This document shows positions 15,833 to 24,938 of a stretch of DNA of 35,229 nucleotides, piece by piece. The notes under the pieces are model-generated. The model searched no databases and was not told where the DNA came from. It saw only the letters and a program-made list of their open reading frames with translations. The position numbers were made by a program, and so were the translations under genes. The stretch comes from Promethearchaeota archaeon (lineage in GTDB: Archaea > Asgardarchaeota > Lokiarchaeia > Sigynarchaeales > SOKP01): contig WJIN01000372.1 of the NCBI GenBank assembly GCA_014730295.1, forward strand, positions 1 to 35,229, written 5' to 3'. Positions within the stretch are counted from its first letter, which is position 1. Every line of letters starts with the position of its first letter.

Positions 15833-18800
15833 ATGGTTGATAAAAACTCAGAAAACCAAATCCCCAAAATCACCTTGGTTTCTGCTTCTGTGTTTGTGAA
15901 ATGGTTGACAGAAGGGATAGGAGAAATCTATAAAGAATTGGGACATATCTTTGATTTTAAATTATATTTTTTGAATGATGTAGATTCCGGTAAGATCCCA
16001 AAAGAGGACTTTATCGATGATATCTATGAGTCAGAAATAATGCTTCTGGACATTAGAGGAAATTGTCCCACAGCGGAGATTTTAGTAAATACGTATAATG
16101 AAATGGAAGAAAAAAATCTAGATCTATTTGAAGAGAAAACAATAATAGCCCTTGTCGGGGGAAATAGCGAGATAAGAAAACTGACAAAAATGGGCTCCTT
16201 TATGGCTAAGAAGATTCCTTCCTCAAGCCCAGATGACTATGGCACGGATGAGATTCCCGATCTCACTGATGCCGTCAGATTCGGACAACGAATGACAAAA
16301 CTGATAAAATTCATGGGAAAGATTTTTCCATTTAAAGCATTAAAACACGCAAGATACTGGGGGTTGATGATGGATTATTGGGTATATGGACTTGGGGGAA
16401 TTGCGGAAAATCATAAAAATATGATCTTATTCCTACTTAAGAATTACTTGGGGTTTGAGGATTTAGATGTACCCAAACCACAAAAAATTCCGTCCTATGG
16501 AATTTATGATATTAAGAAAAATAAATATTATGAAGATTTGGAAAATTACTTAACAGATATCAATTACGATCCGAGTAAGCAAACAATTGGGCTATTTTTT
16601 TATGGGGGACTTTATTTTGAACAATCTCTCCCAATTATAGAGAAATTTATGGAATATTTGAGCGATTATAATGTGCTTCCCGTTTTTTCCGATGTGCTTA
16701 CTAATGTAGAAGCACATCAAGAATTCTTTTTCAAGGAGGGGAAAAGTCTAGTAAGCGCTATAATCAATTTACAATATTTCCAACTCAATGGAGGACCCTT
16801 TGGAGGAGATTCTTCAATAACCTTAGATTTATATCGGAAATTAAATGTACCTCAATTCAACCCCGTAATACAATTTGATAATCCCATAGAGGATTATAGA
16901 ACTTCTCAAGAGGGCATCATCCCCATAAATCAAATTATTGCTGTGGTAATGCCCGAATTGGATGGTCGATTTGAGATGATGACGGTGGGATGTATGCAAA
17001 GTTTGGGTTATTCAGAAATTATCGACTCTGATGTGATGGAAGTCGTCCCATTAGAATATAATATTCGGCTCACCACTGAAAGGATCAAAAAATGGCTTGG
17101 TCTTCGGAAAAAATTAAATTCAGAGAAGAGAGTAGCAATAATTGTATATAACTATCCTCCGGGAGAAGACAAGATTGGAAACGCCGCATATTTAGATGTG
17201 ACTGAATCAATTCGGAATCTTTTGAGCTCCTTAAAACAAGAAGGATATCAAGTTGATGATTTCCCAGAAAAAAAGACCTTAGGAGACATTTTTATCGAAG
17301 GAGGAGCAACTAATTGTCCGAAATTTACAAATGTTGAACAATTTAACGGAGTTCTCTTTAATAAGGATATATACATGCAATTTTTCAATCAACTTCCGGA
17401 AGAATTTAAAGAGGAAATCATTGAATTTTGGGGAGAACCAATTGGAAAAATAATGATAGAAAACTCCAGTATCAAATTACCAATAATTCAATATGGTAAT
17501 ATTTATCTCTGTTTGCAACCTGCGCGAAGCACCGTTTCAGGTGATCCAAATGAATATCATGACCGTAATCTTCCCCCCCACCACCAATATTTAGCTTTCT
17601 ATAGATACATCGAGCGAGAATTGGATGTTGATGCAATTATTCATATCGGTACTCACGGTACAGAAGAATTTCTTCCCGGAAGAGAATGTGCCGGTGGTTG
17701 GGATGATTATAATATAAATCTTATTGGAATACTTCCCAATATTTACTATTACCACGTGACAAACACAAGTGAATCCGCTATTGCTAAAAGACGCGCTAAT
17801 TCTTTAATTATCAATCACGCGGGACCTTCTTTTAAAAATACCGATCTATATGAGGAAATCGAACAATTGGAATTACTGCTAGAAGAATATCATTCAAAAA
17901 CCGATCTCAGTATAAATAAATCTCAAAACTCAGTCCAATCTGAACGATTATTGGATCTAAAACAAGATATTCATGAGCTCGCAAAAAGTCTGGAATTAGA
18001 GTATGAAAATATCACTGAATTAGAGGATTTATTATATCGATACAAGACATCTATTATTCCTATGGGTTTGCATATACTTGGAGAATCATATAATACGAAC
18101 GAGAAAATTGACCTTATTGAGATGATCCTGTTAAATTCTGGGGAAATACCTCAGTTAGATGAGATCTTAGAGAATCTTGAAACAATTCCAGCTCAAAAAT
18201 CAGAAAGTATTCGATTATTTCTAACAAAGTTTTATGAATACAAAGAAAAACTTATGGGTTTAGATGATATTATTGATCAGCTTGAAAAATATATAGCTGA
18301 TGAATTGAATATATCTGAGGATGATATTGAAAAATTATCTGAATGGGTGTTTAATTTAGATTTTCAAATAGAGACTTCTCGAGAAACGGAAAATATTATT
18401 CATGCACTTGAAGGGGGGTACATTAGACCGGGATTGGGAGGAGATCCAATACGATCGCCCCACATTTTTCCTACAGGTCGCAATTCCTATGGATTTGATC
18501 CTCGGTTAATCCCCAATTCAACTGCATATCGTAGAGGAGCCCAAATTGCTGAGTCTTTACTTGAGGATTATAAAAAAGAGAATGGAAGATTCCCCGAGAC
18601 GGTAAGTGTGGTTTTATGGGCCTTTGAAACCATGAAAACGGGAGGAGAGACCATTGGACAAATTTTTAGTTACTTAGGGGTTCGAGCGGTCAAAAACAAA
18701 TCCATATGGACGACTGAACTTGAGGTGATCCCTTTGGATGAGATGATACATCCCAGAATAAACGTCATCACCACGATCGGAGGTATTTTCAGAGATACCT

Positions 18801-19645
18801 TTCCCTACATATTAGAAATGATAAATAAAGCAGTTGAGCTTGTTGCGAATTTAGATGAGGCGCATGATCAGAATTATATTAAAAAATCCATAGAAGAATT
18901 AGAAGCTGAAAATATTGAGCTTCCTGAGGCTCGTATATATGGCCCCCCACCCGGGAAATATAATACAAACTTAACAGATATAATCTCAGGTGGAGAATGG
19001 AGAGAAGAAAAAGAATTAGCAAATGATTATCTTAATAATATGTGCTTTGCATATATGAAAAATCAGAAAGTTTACCGAAGTTTTGAATCCTTTTCAAAAT
19101 CAGTGGGAAAAATCAATCTGATGAGTCAAATAAGAGATTCAAGTGAATATCATATTACTGATTTAGATCATTATTATGAATTTACCGGTGGGTTAGCACG
19201 TAGTTTTGAAGAACTAACAGGTGAAAATGCAAATGTCTATATTGCTGATTCTTCAACCAAAGATATAAGAGTAGATACCTTGGAGAAGAGCATAAAAGAA
19301 GGGACGATAACCCGTACATTAAACCCAGAGTGGATAAAGAGGTTGCTAAAACATAAATATCATGGGGGACAAAAGGTCGCAGAGCGAGTTGAAAATGTGT
19401 TAGGGCTTGCTGCTACTACGCATAAAGTAGATAACTGGATTTGGGATAAGGCTTTTCATCAATATATCGAAAATGAGGAAATTCGAAACGCTTTAACCGA
19501 GAATAATCGATTTGCGATGATGGATATCGTGAAAAATATGCTTCAAGCAGAGCAGCGAGGATATTGGAATGCGTCTGAAGAGGATATCGAAACTCTAAAA
19601 AGACTATATTTAGAATTAGAAAATTGGATTGAAAAAACCTATTAA
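15833..19645 (+). CDS. cobN: Cobaltochelatase CobN / BchH-type large subunit
   Basis: This is the large, ring-binding subunit of a cobalt or magnesium chelatase. At 1270 residues it has the normal CobN/BchH length. Family segments are present: HIGTHGTEEFLPGRECAG (about 603-620), GLHILGE, a glycine-rich GGYIRPGLGGDPIRSPHIFP near 865-885, the adjoining FDPRLIPN, and the conserved VVLWAFETMKTGGETIGQI and RINVITTIGGIFRDTFP. The C-terminal part is also complete. CobN and BchH/ChlH cannot be separated by eye. The linked cobalt-type ECF transporter and the archaeal host favour insertion of cobalt into a corrin ring for B12, but F430 or heme-like uses remain open. Codon pattern matches the neighbours. 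Its stop lies 102 bases from the convergent small GTPase gene. Confidence 0.94.
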   Translation: MVDKNSENQIPKITLVSASVFVKWLTEGIGEIYKELGHIFDFKLYFLNDVDSGKIPKEDFIDDIYESEIMLLDIRGNCPTAEILVNTYNEMEEKNLDLFEEKTIIALVGGNSEIRKLTKMGSFMAKKIPSSSPDDYGTDEIPDLTDAVRFGQRMTKLIKFMGKIFPFKALKHARYWGLMMDYWVYGLGGIAENHKNMILFLLKNYLGFEDLDVPKPQKIPSYGIYDIKKNKYYEDLENYLTDINYDPSKQTIGLFFYGGLYFEQSLPIIEKFMEYLSDYNVLPVFSDVLTNVEAHQEFFFKEGKSLVSAIINLQYFQLNGGPFGGDSSITLDLYRKLNVPQFNPVIQFDNPIEDYRTSQEGIIPINQIIAVVMPELDGRFEMMTVGCMQSLGYSEIIDSDVMEVVPLEYNIRLTTERIKKWLGLRKKLNSEKRVAIIVYNYPPGEDKIGNAAYLDVTESIRNLLSSLKQEGYQVDDFPEKKTLGDIFIEGGATNCPKFTNVEQFNGVLFNKDIYMQFFNQLPEEFKEEIIEFWGEPIGKIMIENSSIKLPIIQYGNIYLCLQPARSTVSGDPNEYHDRNLPPHHQYLAFYRYIERELDVDAIIHIGTHGTEEFLPGRECAGGWDDYNINLIGILPNIYYYHVTNTSESAIAKRRANSLIINHAGPSFKNTDLYEEIEQLELLLEEYHSKTDLSINKSQNSVQSERLLDLKQDIHELAKSLELEYENITELEDLLYRYKTSIIPMGLHILGESYNTNEKIDLIEMILLNSGEIPQLDEILENLETIPAQKSESIRLFLTKFYEYKEKLMGLDDIIDQLEKYIADELNISEDDIEKLSEWVFNLDFQIETSRETENIIHALEGGYIRPGLGGDPIRSPHIFPTGRNSYGFDPRLIPNSTAYRRGAQIAESLLEDYKKENGRFPETVSVVLWAFETMKTGGETIGQIFSYLGVRAVKNKSIWTTELEVIPLDEMIHPRINVITTIGGIFRDTFPYILEMINKAVELVANLDEAHDQNYIKKSIEELEAENIELPEARIYGPPPGKYNTNLTDIISGGEWREEKELANDYLNNMCFAYMKNQKVYRSFESFSKSVGKINLMSQIRDSSEYHITDLDHYYEFTGGLARSFEELTGENANVYIADSSTKDIRVDTLEKSIKEGTITRTLNPEWIKRLLKHKYHGGQKVAERVENVLGLAATTHKVDNWIWDKAFHQYIENEEIRNALTENNRFAMMDIVKNMLQAEQRGYWNASEEDIETLKRLYLELENWIEKTY

Positions 19646-19747
19646 ATCTTTTGTTATTAAAATTCTATTATTATATTTCTTGAATTTACCCTAATCTTAA
19701 ATTTTCAATAAAAAAAAAACTTAGGAATAGCATATTTTTACCTATAG

Positions 19748-20389
19748 CTATAGATTTTTCTCTTTACATTCATTGCAGTGCTTACTTTCAAAATTGGTAT
19801 CCTCGAAAAGATCAATATATTCATCATTAAATATGCATTGATGGGATTCTATCTCCTCATCCTTCACTCGATTCGTCATTTTTCGCGCCGTAATCAATAA
19901 ATCTTGATCAAATTCATCCAAACCTTCTCCTGTGAGTGCTGAGAGCTCATAATAATGAAGACCCCTTGATTTTGCGTATTCTTGAGCTTCATCTGAGTTT
20001 ATTGCACGATTTTCTATATCTATCTTATTTGCTATAAGATAAATTTTAAAAATATTGTCTCTGTCTATCATCGAGAGCCAAGAATCGATATTCATATAGC
20101 TGGGAAACCATTCCACCGAATAGACTAAAATGACTATATCAGCTTCGTTGAAAAATGTATCTTGAAAACTTCTGAACTGTTCTTGACCAGCGAGATCCCA
20201 GATAACTGCTTTTCCATCTTTTTCTGTGATTTCTAATGTATGAAAATCCAAACCAGTGGTCATGCTTAATTCTTCATCCGATCTAAATGTGCCATTGAGT
20301 CTCTTAGAAATAGTAGTTTTACCTGTAGCGCCGTCACCTGCGATAACTATTTTTAAACACTTTTTATCAGATAATTCTTCTACCATCAT
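19748..20389 (-). CDS. Ras/Rab-like small GTPase
   Basis: This complete small GTPase has all five G motifs: G1 GDGATGKT (18-25), G2 TTGLDFHT, G3 WDLAGQE (64-70, with the Ras Gln61-equivalent Gln), G4 NKID (121-124) and G5 SALTGEG (from 150). The WDLAGQEQFRSFQ segment is typically Ras/Rab/Arf-like. The 213-residue length includes a C-terminal tail of about 45 residues that is acidic and ends CNECKEKNL; its Cys pair could bind metal, but it is not a canonical CaaX end. The small Cys-containing gene upstream (20455-20772) is in the same direction, 65 bases away, and may be co-transcribed. Its role (membrane traffic or cytoskeleton switch in Asgard cells) is inferred only from the family. Confidence 0.93.
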   Translation of the reverse strand: MMVEELSDKKCLKIVIAGDGATGKTTISKRLNGTFRSDEELSMTTGLDFHTLEITEKDGKAVIWDLAGQEQFRSFQDTFFNEADIVILVYSVEWFPSYMNIDSWLSMIDRDNIFKIYLIANKIDIENRAINSDEAQEYAKSRGLHYYELSALTGEGLDEFDQDLLITARKMTNRVKDEEIESHQCIFNDEYIDLFEDTNFESKHCNECKEKNL

Positions 20390-20454
20390 AAATATAATTC
20401 CATATTTTTAATACTAATCAAATTTTTGTACCCCAAATTTCCGATTCAATTGTT

Positions 20455-20772
20455 TTAAATTCCACCTAAACTCTTATTGCAGCTTAAAGCAATTAAATTC
20501 GGATTATAAAGTATATATGGAGTAATATACACTCTTTTTCCGTCTAAAACCGTACAATGACGACATTGCATTTCTTTATCTATGTATGCGATCATTGTAT
20601 GAACCTCCCGAGTATCCTCTTTGGATGCGTAGTGCATCAAGACGATAGGAAAGGGAAATCGCTCAACATTCTCAACAACTTCTTTTTCTATAACAGTTTT
20701 AAACACTCTTTTACATTCTGAGCAAGGCACCATCGTCACATATTTTTTCTTCTTTTTGATCTCTGTCATCAT
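20455..20772 (-). CDS. Small Cys-containing protein upstream of the GTPase gene
   Basis: This 105-residue protein opens with a lysine-rich stretch (MTEIKKKKKYV) and a CSEC pair (C17, C20), followed by FPFPIVLMHYASKED and VHTMIAYIDKEMQCRHC. The second Cys pair (C70, C73) together with the first could form a zinc site. The PFPIVLMHY...HTMIAYID pattern looks like a conserved small domain with paired His residues. I recall similar short proteins in Asgard genomes but cannot name a family. It lies just upstream of the small GTPase in the same orientation, so a regulator or partner role is a reasonable but untested idea. The first two codons are both ATG. Confidence 0.6.
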   Translation of the reverse strand: MMTEIKKKKKYVTMVPCSECKRVFKTVIEKEVVENVERFPFPIVLMHYASKEDTREVHTMIAYIDKEMQCRHCTVLDGKRVYITPYILYNPNLIALSCNKSLGGI

Positions 20773-20928
20773 TTATTACAAATAATAGCGTTCTGGTATC
20801 TAAAAAGCTTGTCAATAAAGACTATTTAAGACTATTGAGTTATATATAGAAAGATTTTAGTGGATTAATCGGTCAACCCCCTTAGATTTAGTTAATCAGA
20901 AATATGAGCCATATAAAAAGGAGATATG

Positions 20929-21375
20929 TTATTGATTTCTTTTTTTATCTCGAAAGCTCTCTATGGGAACTGCCATTAGAGTCACGATTGCTTTAGATAT
21001 GAGAGTTTCTTTTTCTTCAGATAATATAAAAATATTTGATTCGGAGGTAATTATAGTTTTTCCAGCATTGATTACTTGGGACTTACAGACTACTTTTTCA
21101 CCGATCGCAGGTTTGAAATAGTTAATCTTAAACTCAATAGTTAAGATTCTGACATTGTCGGGAACAAGAGTATAAGCAGAATAACCTGCCGTGTGATCTG
21201 CCATCGTGGCGATTACTCCAGCATGGACAAACCCATCTTGTTGTTTATGCTTATTTTCTATTATCATAGATGAATGGAACACTCCTTCATCAATAAAATC
21301 AGCCTTGCATCCACAATAAGAGGGAAATCCTTGACTGAAGTCCTTTTTTAAGAATGTGATTCTTTTATCATCCAT
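20929..21375 (-). CDS. PaaI-type hotdog-fold thioesterase
   Basis: This 148-residue protein has a single hotdog domain. The family motif is HAGVIATMADHTAGYSAY, where the HAGV strand-helix turn and the Asp in ADH sit in the usual acyl-CoA thioesterase active site. The sheet continues with LTIEFKINYFKPA and the typical late strands. PaaI-like enzymes hydrolyse aryl- or acyl-CoA thioesters; the substrate cannot be told here. The protein has no signal sequence and is probably a cytoplasmic tetramer. A 108-base AT-rich stretch separates it from the ABC permease gene upstream, so co-transcription is possible. Confidence 0.88.
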   Translation of the reverse strand: MDDKRITFLKKDFSQGFPSYCGCKADFIDEGVFHSSMIIENKHKQQDGFVHAGVIATMADHTAGYSAYTLVPDNVRILTIEFKINYFKPAIGEKVVCKSQVINAGKTIITSESNIFILSEEKETLISKAIVTLMAVPIESFRDKKRNQ

Positions 21376-21483
21376 ATCATAATATGTCCAAGAACTAAGA
21401 ATAAAATATTGAATTTGACATAACAGCTAGAATATATTGTATAAAAAAAGAAAAATAAATTAGTAATAATAATTCTTCTGAAT

Positions 21484-23028
21484 TCACGATTCCCTTACGA
21501 ATTTATTAAAGAGTTTAATCCCAATTGCAAATATAATCGCCGAGTAAAGGATAAGCAATCCCCAATTAAGGAGGACTTCGGAGGTGAGGAATGAATTCCC
21601 ATTAAGCAAGATATTTTGCAGAGCTACAACCGCGAATCTGGTTGGGAGTACGGAGGCAATTAATTGCATACTTTCTCCAAATAATTCAATTGGCACAAAA
21701 ATTCCCGATACCATAGCAAGCGGAATAATGATTATCCACACACCCCCTCCAGCTGTATCAGGGTCCTTAAAGACAGGGGCTAAAGCGAATGAGAGTGCGA
21801 GCAAGAAGAATGAAAATAAGAACATAGTTATCCCAATTCCAAAGACTAGATCTATTATGCTAGCAAAATTAGGACTCCATCCAAAGATCGCTAAGATTCC
21901 CGCTCCAATGGCAAATTGCATGAAGATTAACAGGATGCTCGAGAAAATGTTAGAGAGAATGATCTCCCAGTTTTTCACTTGAGTACTCGAAAGTCGTTTA
22001 AAGATGCCATCCTTCTTTTCTCCAGTGAGAACAACTAACACAAACGATAAGATCGACATTGGTCCATATAACAGATAACCCGGCGCAGAATAGGTAATTT
22101 GATTAATAACCTTTCCTTTGAATGGCTCTTCGTCCAGATTTAGCTCGATATCTAAGGGATTGTAATTTATAAATTCTTTGATGACTTGGTTAATTGTATT
22201 AGTTAAAGTAGCCTTGGTGGCGGGGGAAACATCTCCTCTGAAATAGATATCATATTCTAAAATGCTTATGGGGTCGGCATTTACAATTGAAGCATTCAAA
22301 AGTGTAATAAGGTAAGAGGATTCTTGATATGTTGCCCCGATTGAAGAATTAAGATATGATAAAGCATATTGTAGTTTTGCTTGGGTGGTCTGTTGCGTTG
22401 TGCTATTTCGGTAAAAATATGTCATATTTACAAAATTACCCTCATCCAATCCTTGTAAAAACCCATCGTTAATTATCAACATAGAATCATAGTAAAATTG
22501 ACTAAAATTTGTCAAAATAGTCGCAGCGTCTCCTATAGCTGTAATATTTGTTACTTTAAACTGTTCTGTAAAATAAGTTGTTAAGTTATTGTAAAACGAT
22601 ATTATTGAATAATTCGAAGAGGTTGTCGAATCATTATTATAGAATGCTAAATTGACCTTAGAGCGGTTTTCAAGTCCCTCTTCAAATCCTTCTGGAAAAA
22701 CTACATATGATAATATATCACCTGACTCAGCAGCCTCGAAAGCGGAATTTAATGTAGAATAGTTTTTTAGGTTAATCGCAGAAATCTTATCATTGAAAAT
22801 ATCGTATATATTATCTAACTGATAGTTCGGTTGCGTGGCACTTGTTGAGTCCAAATCAACCCACCCAACATTATAGGTTGTGGTGGTAGCTCCCGTTCCC
22901 ACGGCGCCAAAAACTAAACCTAGAATTAAATAATACATGACGGGGATTAAGACCAAAAACCCGAGGGTTTTGGGATTCTTGATGAATCGTAATAAATTTT
23001 TCTTGGTCAATACAGCGAGTCTTGACAT
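21484..23028 (-). CDS. ABC-2 type transporter permease
   Basis: This 514-residue membrane protein has the ABC-2 exporter topology. One N-terminal helix (TLGFLVLIPVMYYLILGLVFGA) is followed by a large external region of about 260 residues rich in Asn, Ser and Thr, and then five or so helices from about residue 310 to the end, including the conserved PLAMVSGIFVPIELFG turn. The big outer domain is like those of YhgE/Pip-like or DrrB/YhfN-like permeases. It starts ten bases after the ATPase gene stop, so the two form one operon. Possible cargo is a lipid, a drug or a peptide; the sequence does not say. Confidence 0.9.
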   Translation of the reverse strand: MSRLAVLTKKNLLRFIKNPKTLGFLVLIPVMYYLILGLVFGAVGTGATTTTYNVGWVDLDSTSATQPNYQLDNIYDIFNDKISAINLKNYSTLNSAFEAAESGDILSYVVFPEGFEEGLENRSKVNLAFYNNDSTTSSNYSIISFYNNLTTYFTEQFKVTNITAIGDAATILTNFSQFYYDSMLIINDGFLQGLDEGNFVNMTYFYRNSTTQQTTQAKLQYALSYLNSSIGATYQESSYLITLLNASIVNADPISILEYDIYFRGDVSPATKATLTNTINQVIKEFINYNPLDIELNLDEEPFKGKVINQITYSAPGYLLYGPMSILSFVLVVLTGEKKDGIFKRLSSTQVKNWEIILSNIFSSILLIFMQFAIGAGILAIFGWSPNFASIIDLVFGIGITMFLFSFFLLALSFALAPVFKDPDTAGGGVWIIIIPLAMVSGIFVPIELFGESMQLIASVLPTRFAVVALQNILLNGNSFLTSEVLLNWGLLILYSAIIFAIGIKLFNKFVRES

Positions 23029-23038
23029 TTTTTATCAC

Positions 23039-24022
23039 CTATTCCCGTAAGGACCTCCCGGTTAATGCTAAAAATACATTTTCCAGACTATTTCTCTGTA
23101 CTTCTACGTCAACAATTTGCAATCCGTTTTCGTTAAAAAGATTCACGAAAGTCCCAATCTTTCCTATTCCATCCATCGCGGTAATTCTCGAGACTAATTC
23201 TTCTTCAATATACGAAGCGTCTAATACATAATCGAGATTTTTTATCTGATGAGTGGTATCTTTGATTTTTTGGCTGGGACCTTCTATTCTAAAATTAAGT
23301 ACATCTCCTTTTCCAATCGTTTCTTTTAGATGTTCGGGCGTACCTTGGGCGATGATTTTGCCATGGTCGATAATCGCAAGTCTATCTGAGAGAATATCTG
23401 CCTCATCCATATAATGCGTAGTGAGAAATATGGATTTATCTCTCTCTTTAAGCTCGAATATGTAATCCCAAATCATCCTCCGACTCTGTGGATCAAGTCC
23501 TGCTGTTGGTTCATCGAGAAAAAGAATATCTGGATCATGTACCAAACCAATTATCAAATTTAATCGCCTTTTCATTCCCCCAGAAAGCTTTTCAGATCGC
23601 GTTTTTCGCTTATCCTCGAGTCCTACCTTTTGTATTAAATTATTAGCTCTTTCTTCTAGTAAATTCTTATCTACTTCATACATTTTTCCAAAAAACATCA
23701 GATTTTCATAGGGACTCAGTTCTTCGTAGAATATATTTTCTTGCGGGCACATTCCAATATGTTTTTTAACCGAATCAGTTTCATTTACTACATCATACCC
23801 TGCGACCTTCGCTTCCCCACTTGTCGGAGTCATAAAACACGCCAGTACATTTATCGTCGTTGTTTTGCCTGCACCATTTGGACCTAAAAATCCGAAGCAT
23901 TCTCCTCGCTTCACTTGAAATGAAATTCCATCTACAGCCTTCACATCCTCAAAATGTTTTGTTAATTCATTTACTTCAAATGCAATATCATTTTTTTGTG
24001 TTTTCATATCGGTGACGGTCAT
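23039..24022 (-). CDS. ABC-2 type transporter ATPase (DrrA/CcmA group)
   Basis: This ABC ATPase has Walker A GPNGAGKTT (47-55), the Q-loop CPQEN, signature LSGGMKRRL, Walker B ILFLDEPTAGLDPQS and switch His in TTHYMDEAD. The LSGGM signature and the C-terminal extension of about 100 residues (GTPEHLKETIG and on) are typical of DrrA-like export ATPases. At 327 residues the length is usual. It leads an operon with the permease. Its promoter carries two matching palindromic sites. The ATG at 24022 is followed by a short extra N-terminus before the ABC domain; a later Met (residue 6) is another possible start. Confidence 0.94.
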   Translation of the reverse strand: MTVTDMKTQKNDIAFEVNELTKHFEDVKAVDGISFQVKRGECFGFLGPNGAGKTTTINVLACFMTPTSGEAKVAGYDVVNETDSVKKHIGMCPQENIFYEELSPYENLMFFGKMYEVDKNLLEERANNLIQKVGLEDKRKTRSEKLSGGMKRRLNLIIGLVHDPDILFLDEPTAGLDPQSRRMIWDYIFELKERDKSIFLTTHYMDEADILSDRLAIIDHGKIIAQGTPEHLKETIGKGDVLNFRIEGPSQKIKDTTHQIKNLDYVLDASYIEEELVSRITAMDGIGKIGTFVNLFNENGLQIVDVEVQRNSLENVFLALTGRSLRE

Positions 24023-24385
24023 TTTCTTGGTTTCTTGTAGATTTCTTTTAAATTGTTGTTTTTTATCTGATATTAAAGTTTTCTATATAGATCCATTATT
24101 TATATCTAAAAAACAAATAATAGACCGATTTTTATATGCAAATTCTGGAGAGTGTAAACCGGGCTTTACATAATAAGGATATATAACAGTCTATTTAAAT
24201 CCTTAGGGTTTTCTATTTAAAAAGTTATTCTGTAAAAGACAAAGATAAAAAAACTCTTGAATAAAACCTAAATTTAACTTATGTAAACTCTGCTTTGCAT
24301 TCTTATACTGGTTTTTAATCGTCCTAAAAAGAAAATTAGAAAAATTTCCGAATAATTGTCTCAACATTCGTTAATAAATAAGGAA
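24023..24385. other. 363-base AT-rich spacer upstream of the ABC operon
   Basis: There is no gene here. It holds the ABC-operon promoter and its two operator-like dyads. The right part lies just after the broken GTPase gene. I see no RNA gene. Confidence 0.5.
24153..24299 (-). promoter_or_regulatory. Two related dyads upstream of the ABC exporter operon
   Basis: TGTAAACCGGGCTTTACA (24153-24170) and TGTAAACTCTGCTTTGCA (24282-24299) agree at 14 of 18 positions; both have the form TGTAAA-N6-TTTRCA. On the minus strand the TATA-like ATTTAAATA (24193-24201) lies about 25 bases before the first dyad, so that dyad covers the expected transcription start. This is the layout of a repressor operator. 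The second copy could be an auxiliary site. Confidence 0.5.
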
Positions 24386-24771
24386 TTAGTTCATTATTTC
24401 TTTATCCCCGGAAATTTCAATTTCTTTTTGATATGATTTATTAATTATACCTAACAAATCATCTCTTAGTGCCTCAAAGCCTTCGCTTGTTCGAAAAAAG
24501 TGGAGTAATTATCAACCGAGAAAACTAATATAACGATTTTAGCCTTTGCAAAGAATATGTTTTGAAAGAAATAGAATTGCTCTTGACTAGCACAATCCCA
24601 TATTTGGACTTTTAAAGGTAAGCTATTTATCCTCTTTCCATATTCATTTATATGTATTGTATGGACATCCAAGCCTTTGGTCATGGTAATATCATCATTT
24701 TTTTTTAGATCTCCTGCAAGTTTTTTGGCAATAACTGTCTTTCCCACCGCACCTGACCCTCCAATTACCAA
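24386..24771 (-). pseudogene. Small GTPase with internal deletion
   Basis: The open part (24466-24771, from a TTG) gives a Ras-like N-terminal half: G1 GGSGAVGKT, G2-region TKGLDVHT, G3 WDCASQEQ and the strand AKIVILVFSVDNYSTFF. It then ends after 101 codons. In the -1 frame the text resumes as TSEGFEALRDDLLGIINKSY and runs to a stop at 24386; TSEGF is what normally follows G5 (SAK-T-G/S-E-G-F), and the rest is the last helix. The stretch with G4 (NKxD) and G5 proper, about 50 codons, is missing. So an out-of-frame internal deletion removed the guanine-specificity motifs. The Gly of DxxG is also changed to Ser (DCAS). The upstream reading KNVIKL lacks a standard start. Confidence 0.72.
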
Positions 24772-24938
24772 TTTAATAACATTTTTTTAATATAAGGATC
24801 GTACATGTTTTTGATGCAATATTTTAAGCTATTCTTATTAAATTCTGATAAATAAACCAAATCAATAGTTTTTTTAAATTTTAATCTCCTAATTCTATAT
24901 AGCTATATAGATATCTGCTTCCCAAGAGCGAGAAATTA

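Noticed and set aside
21584..21982. Rightward 132-codon frame inside the ABC permease gene
   Set aside because: It is the antisense of membrane helices and has no family signal.
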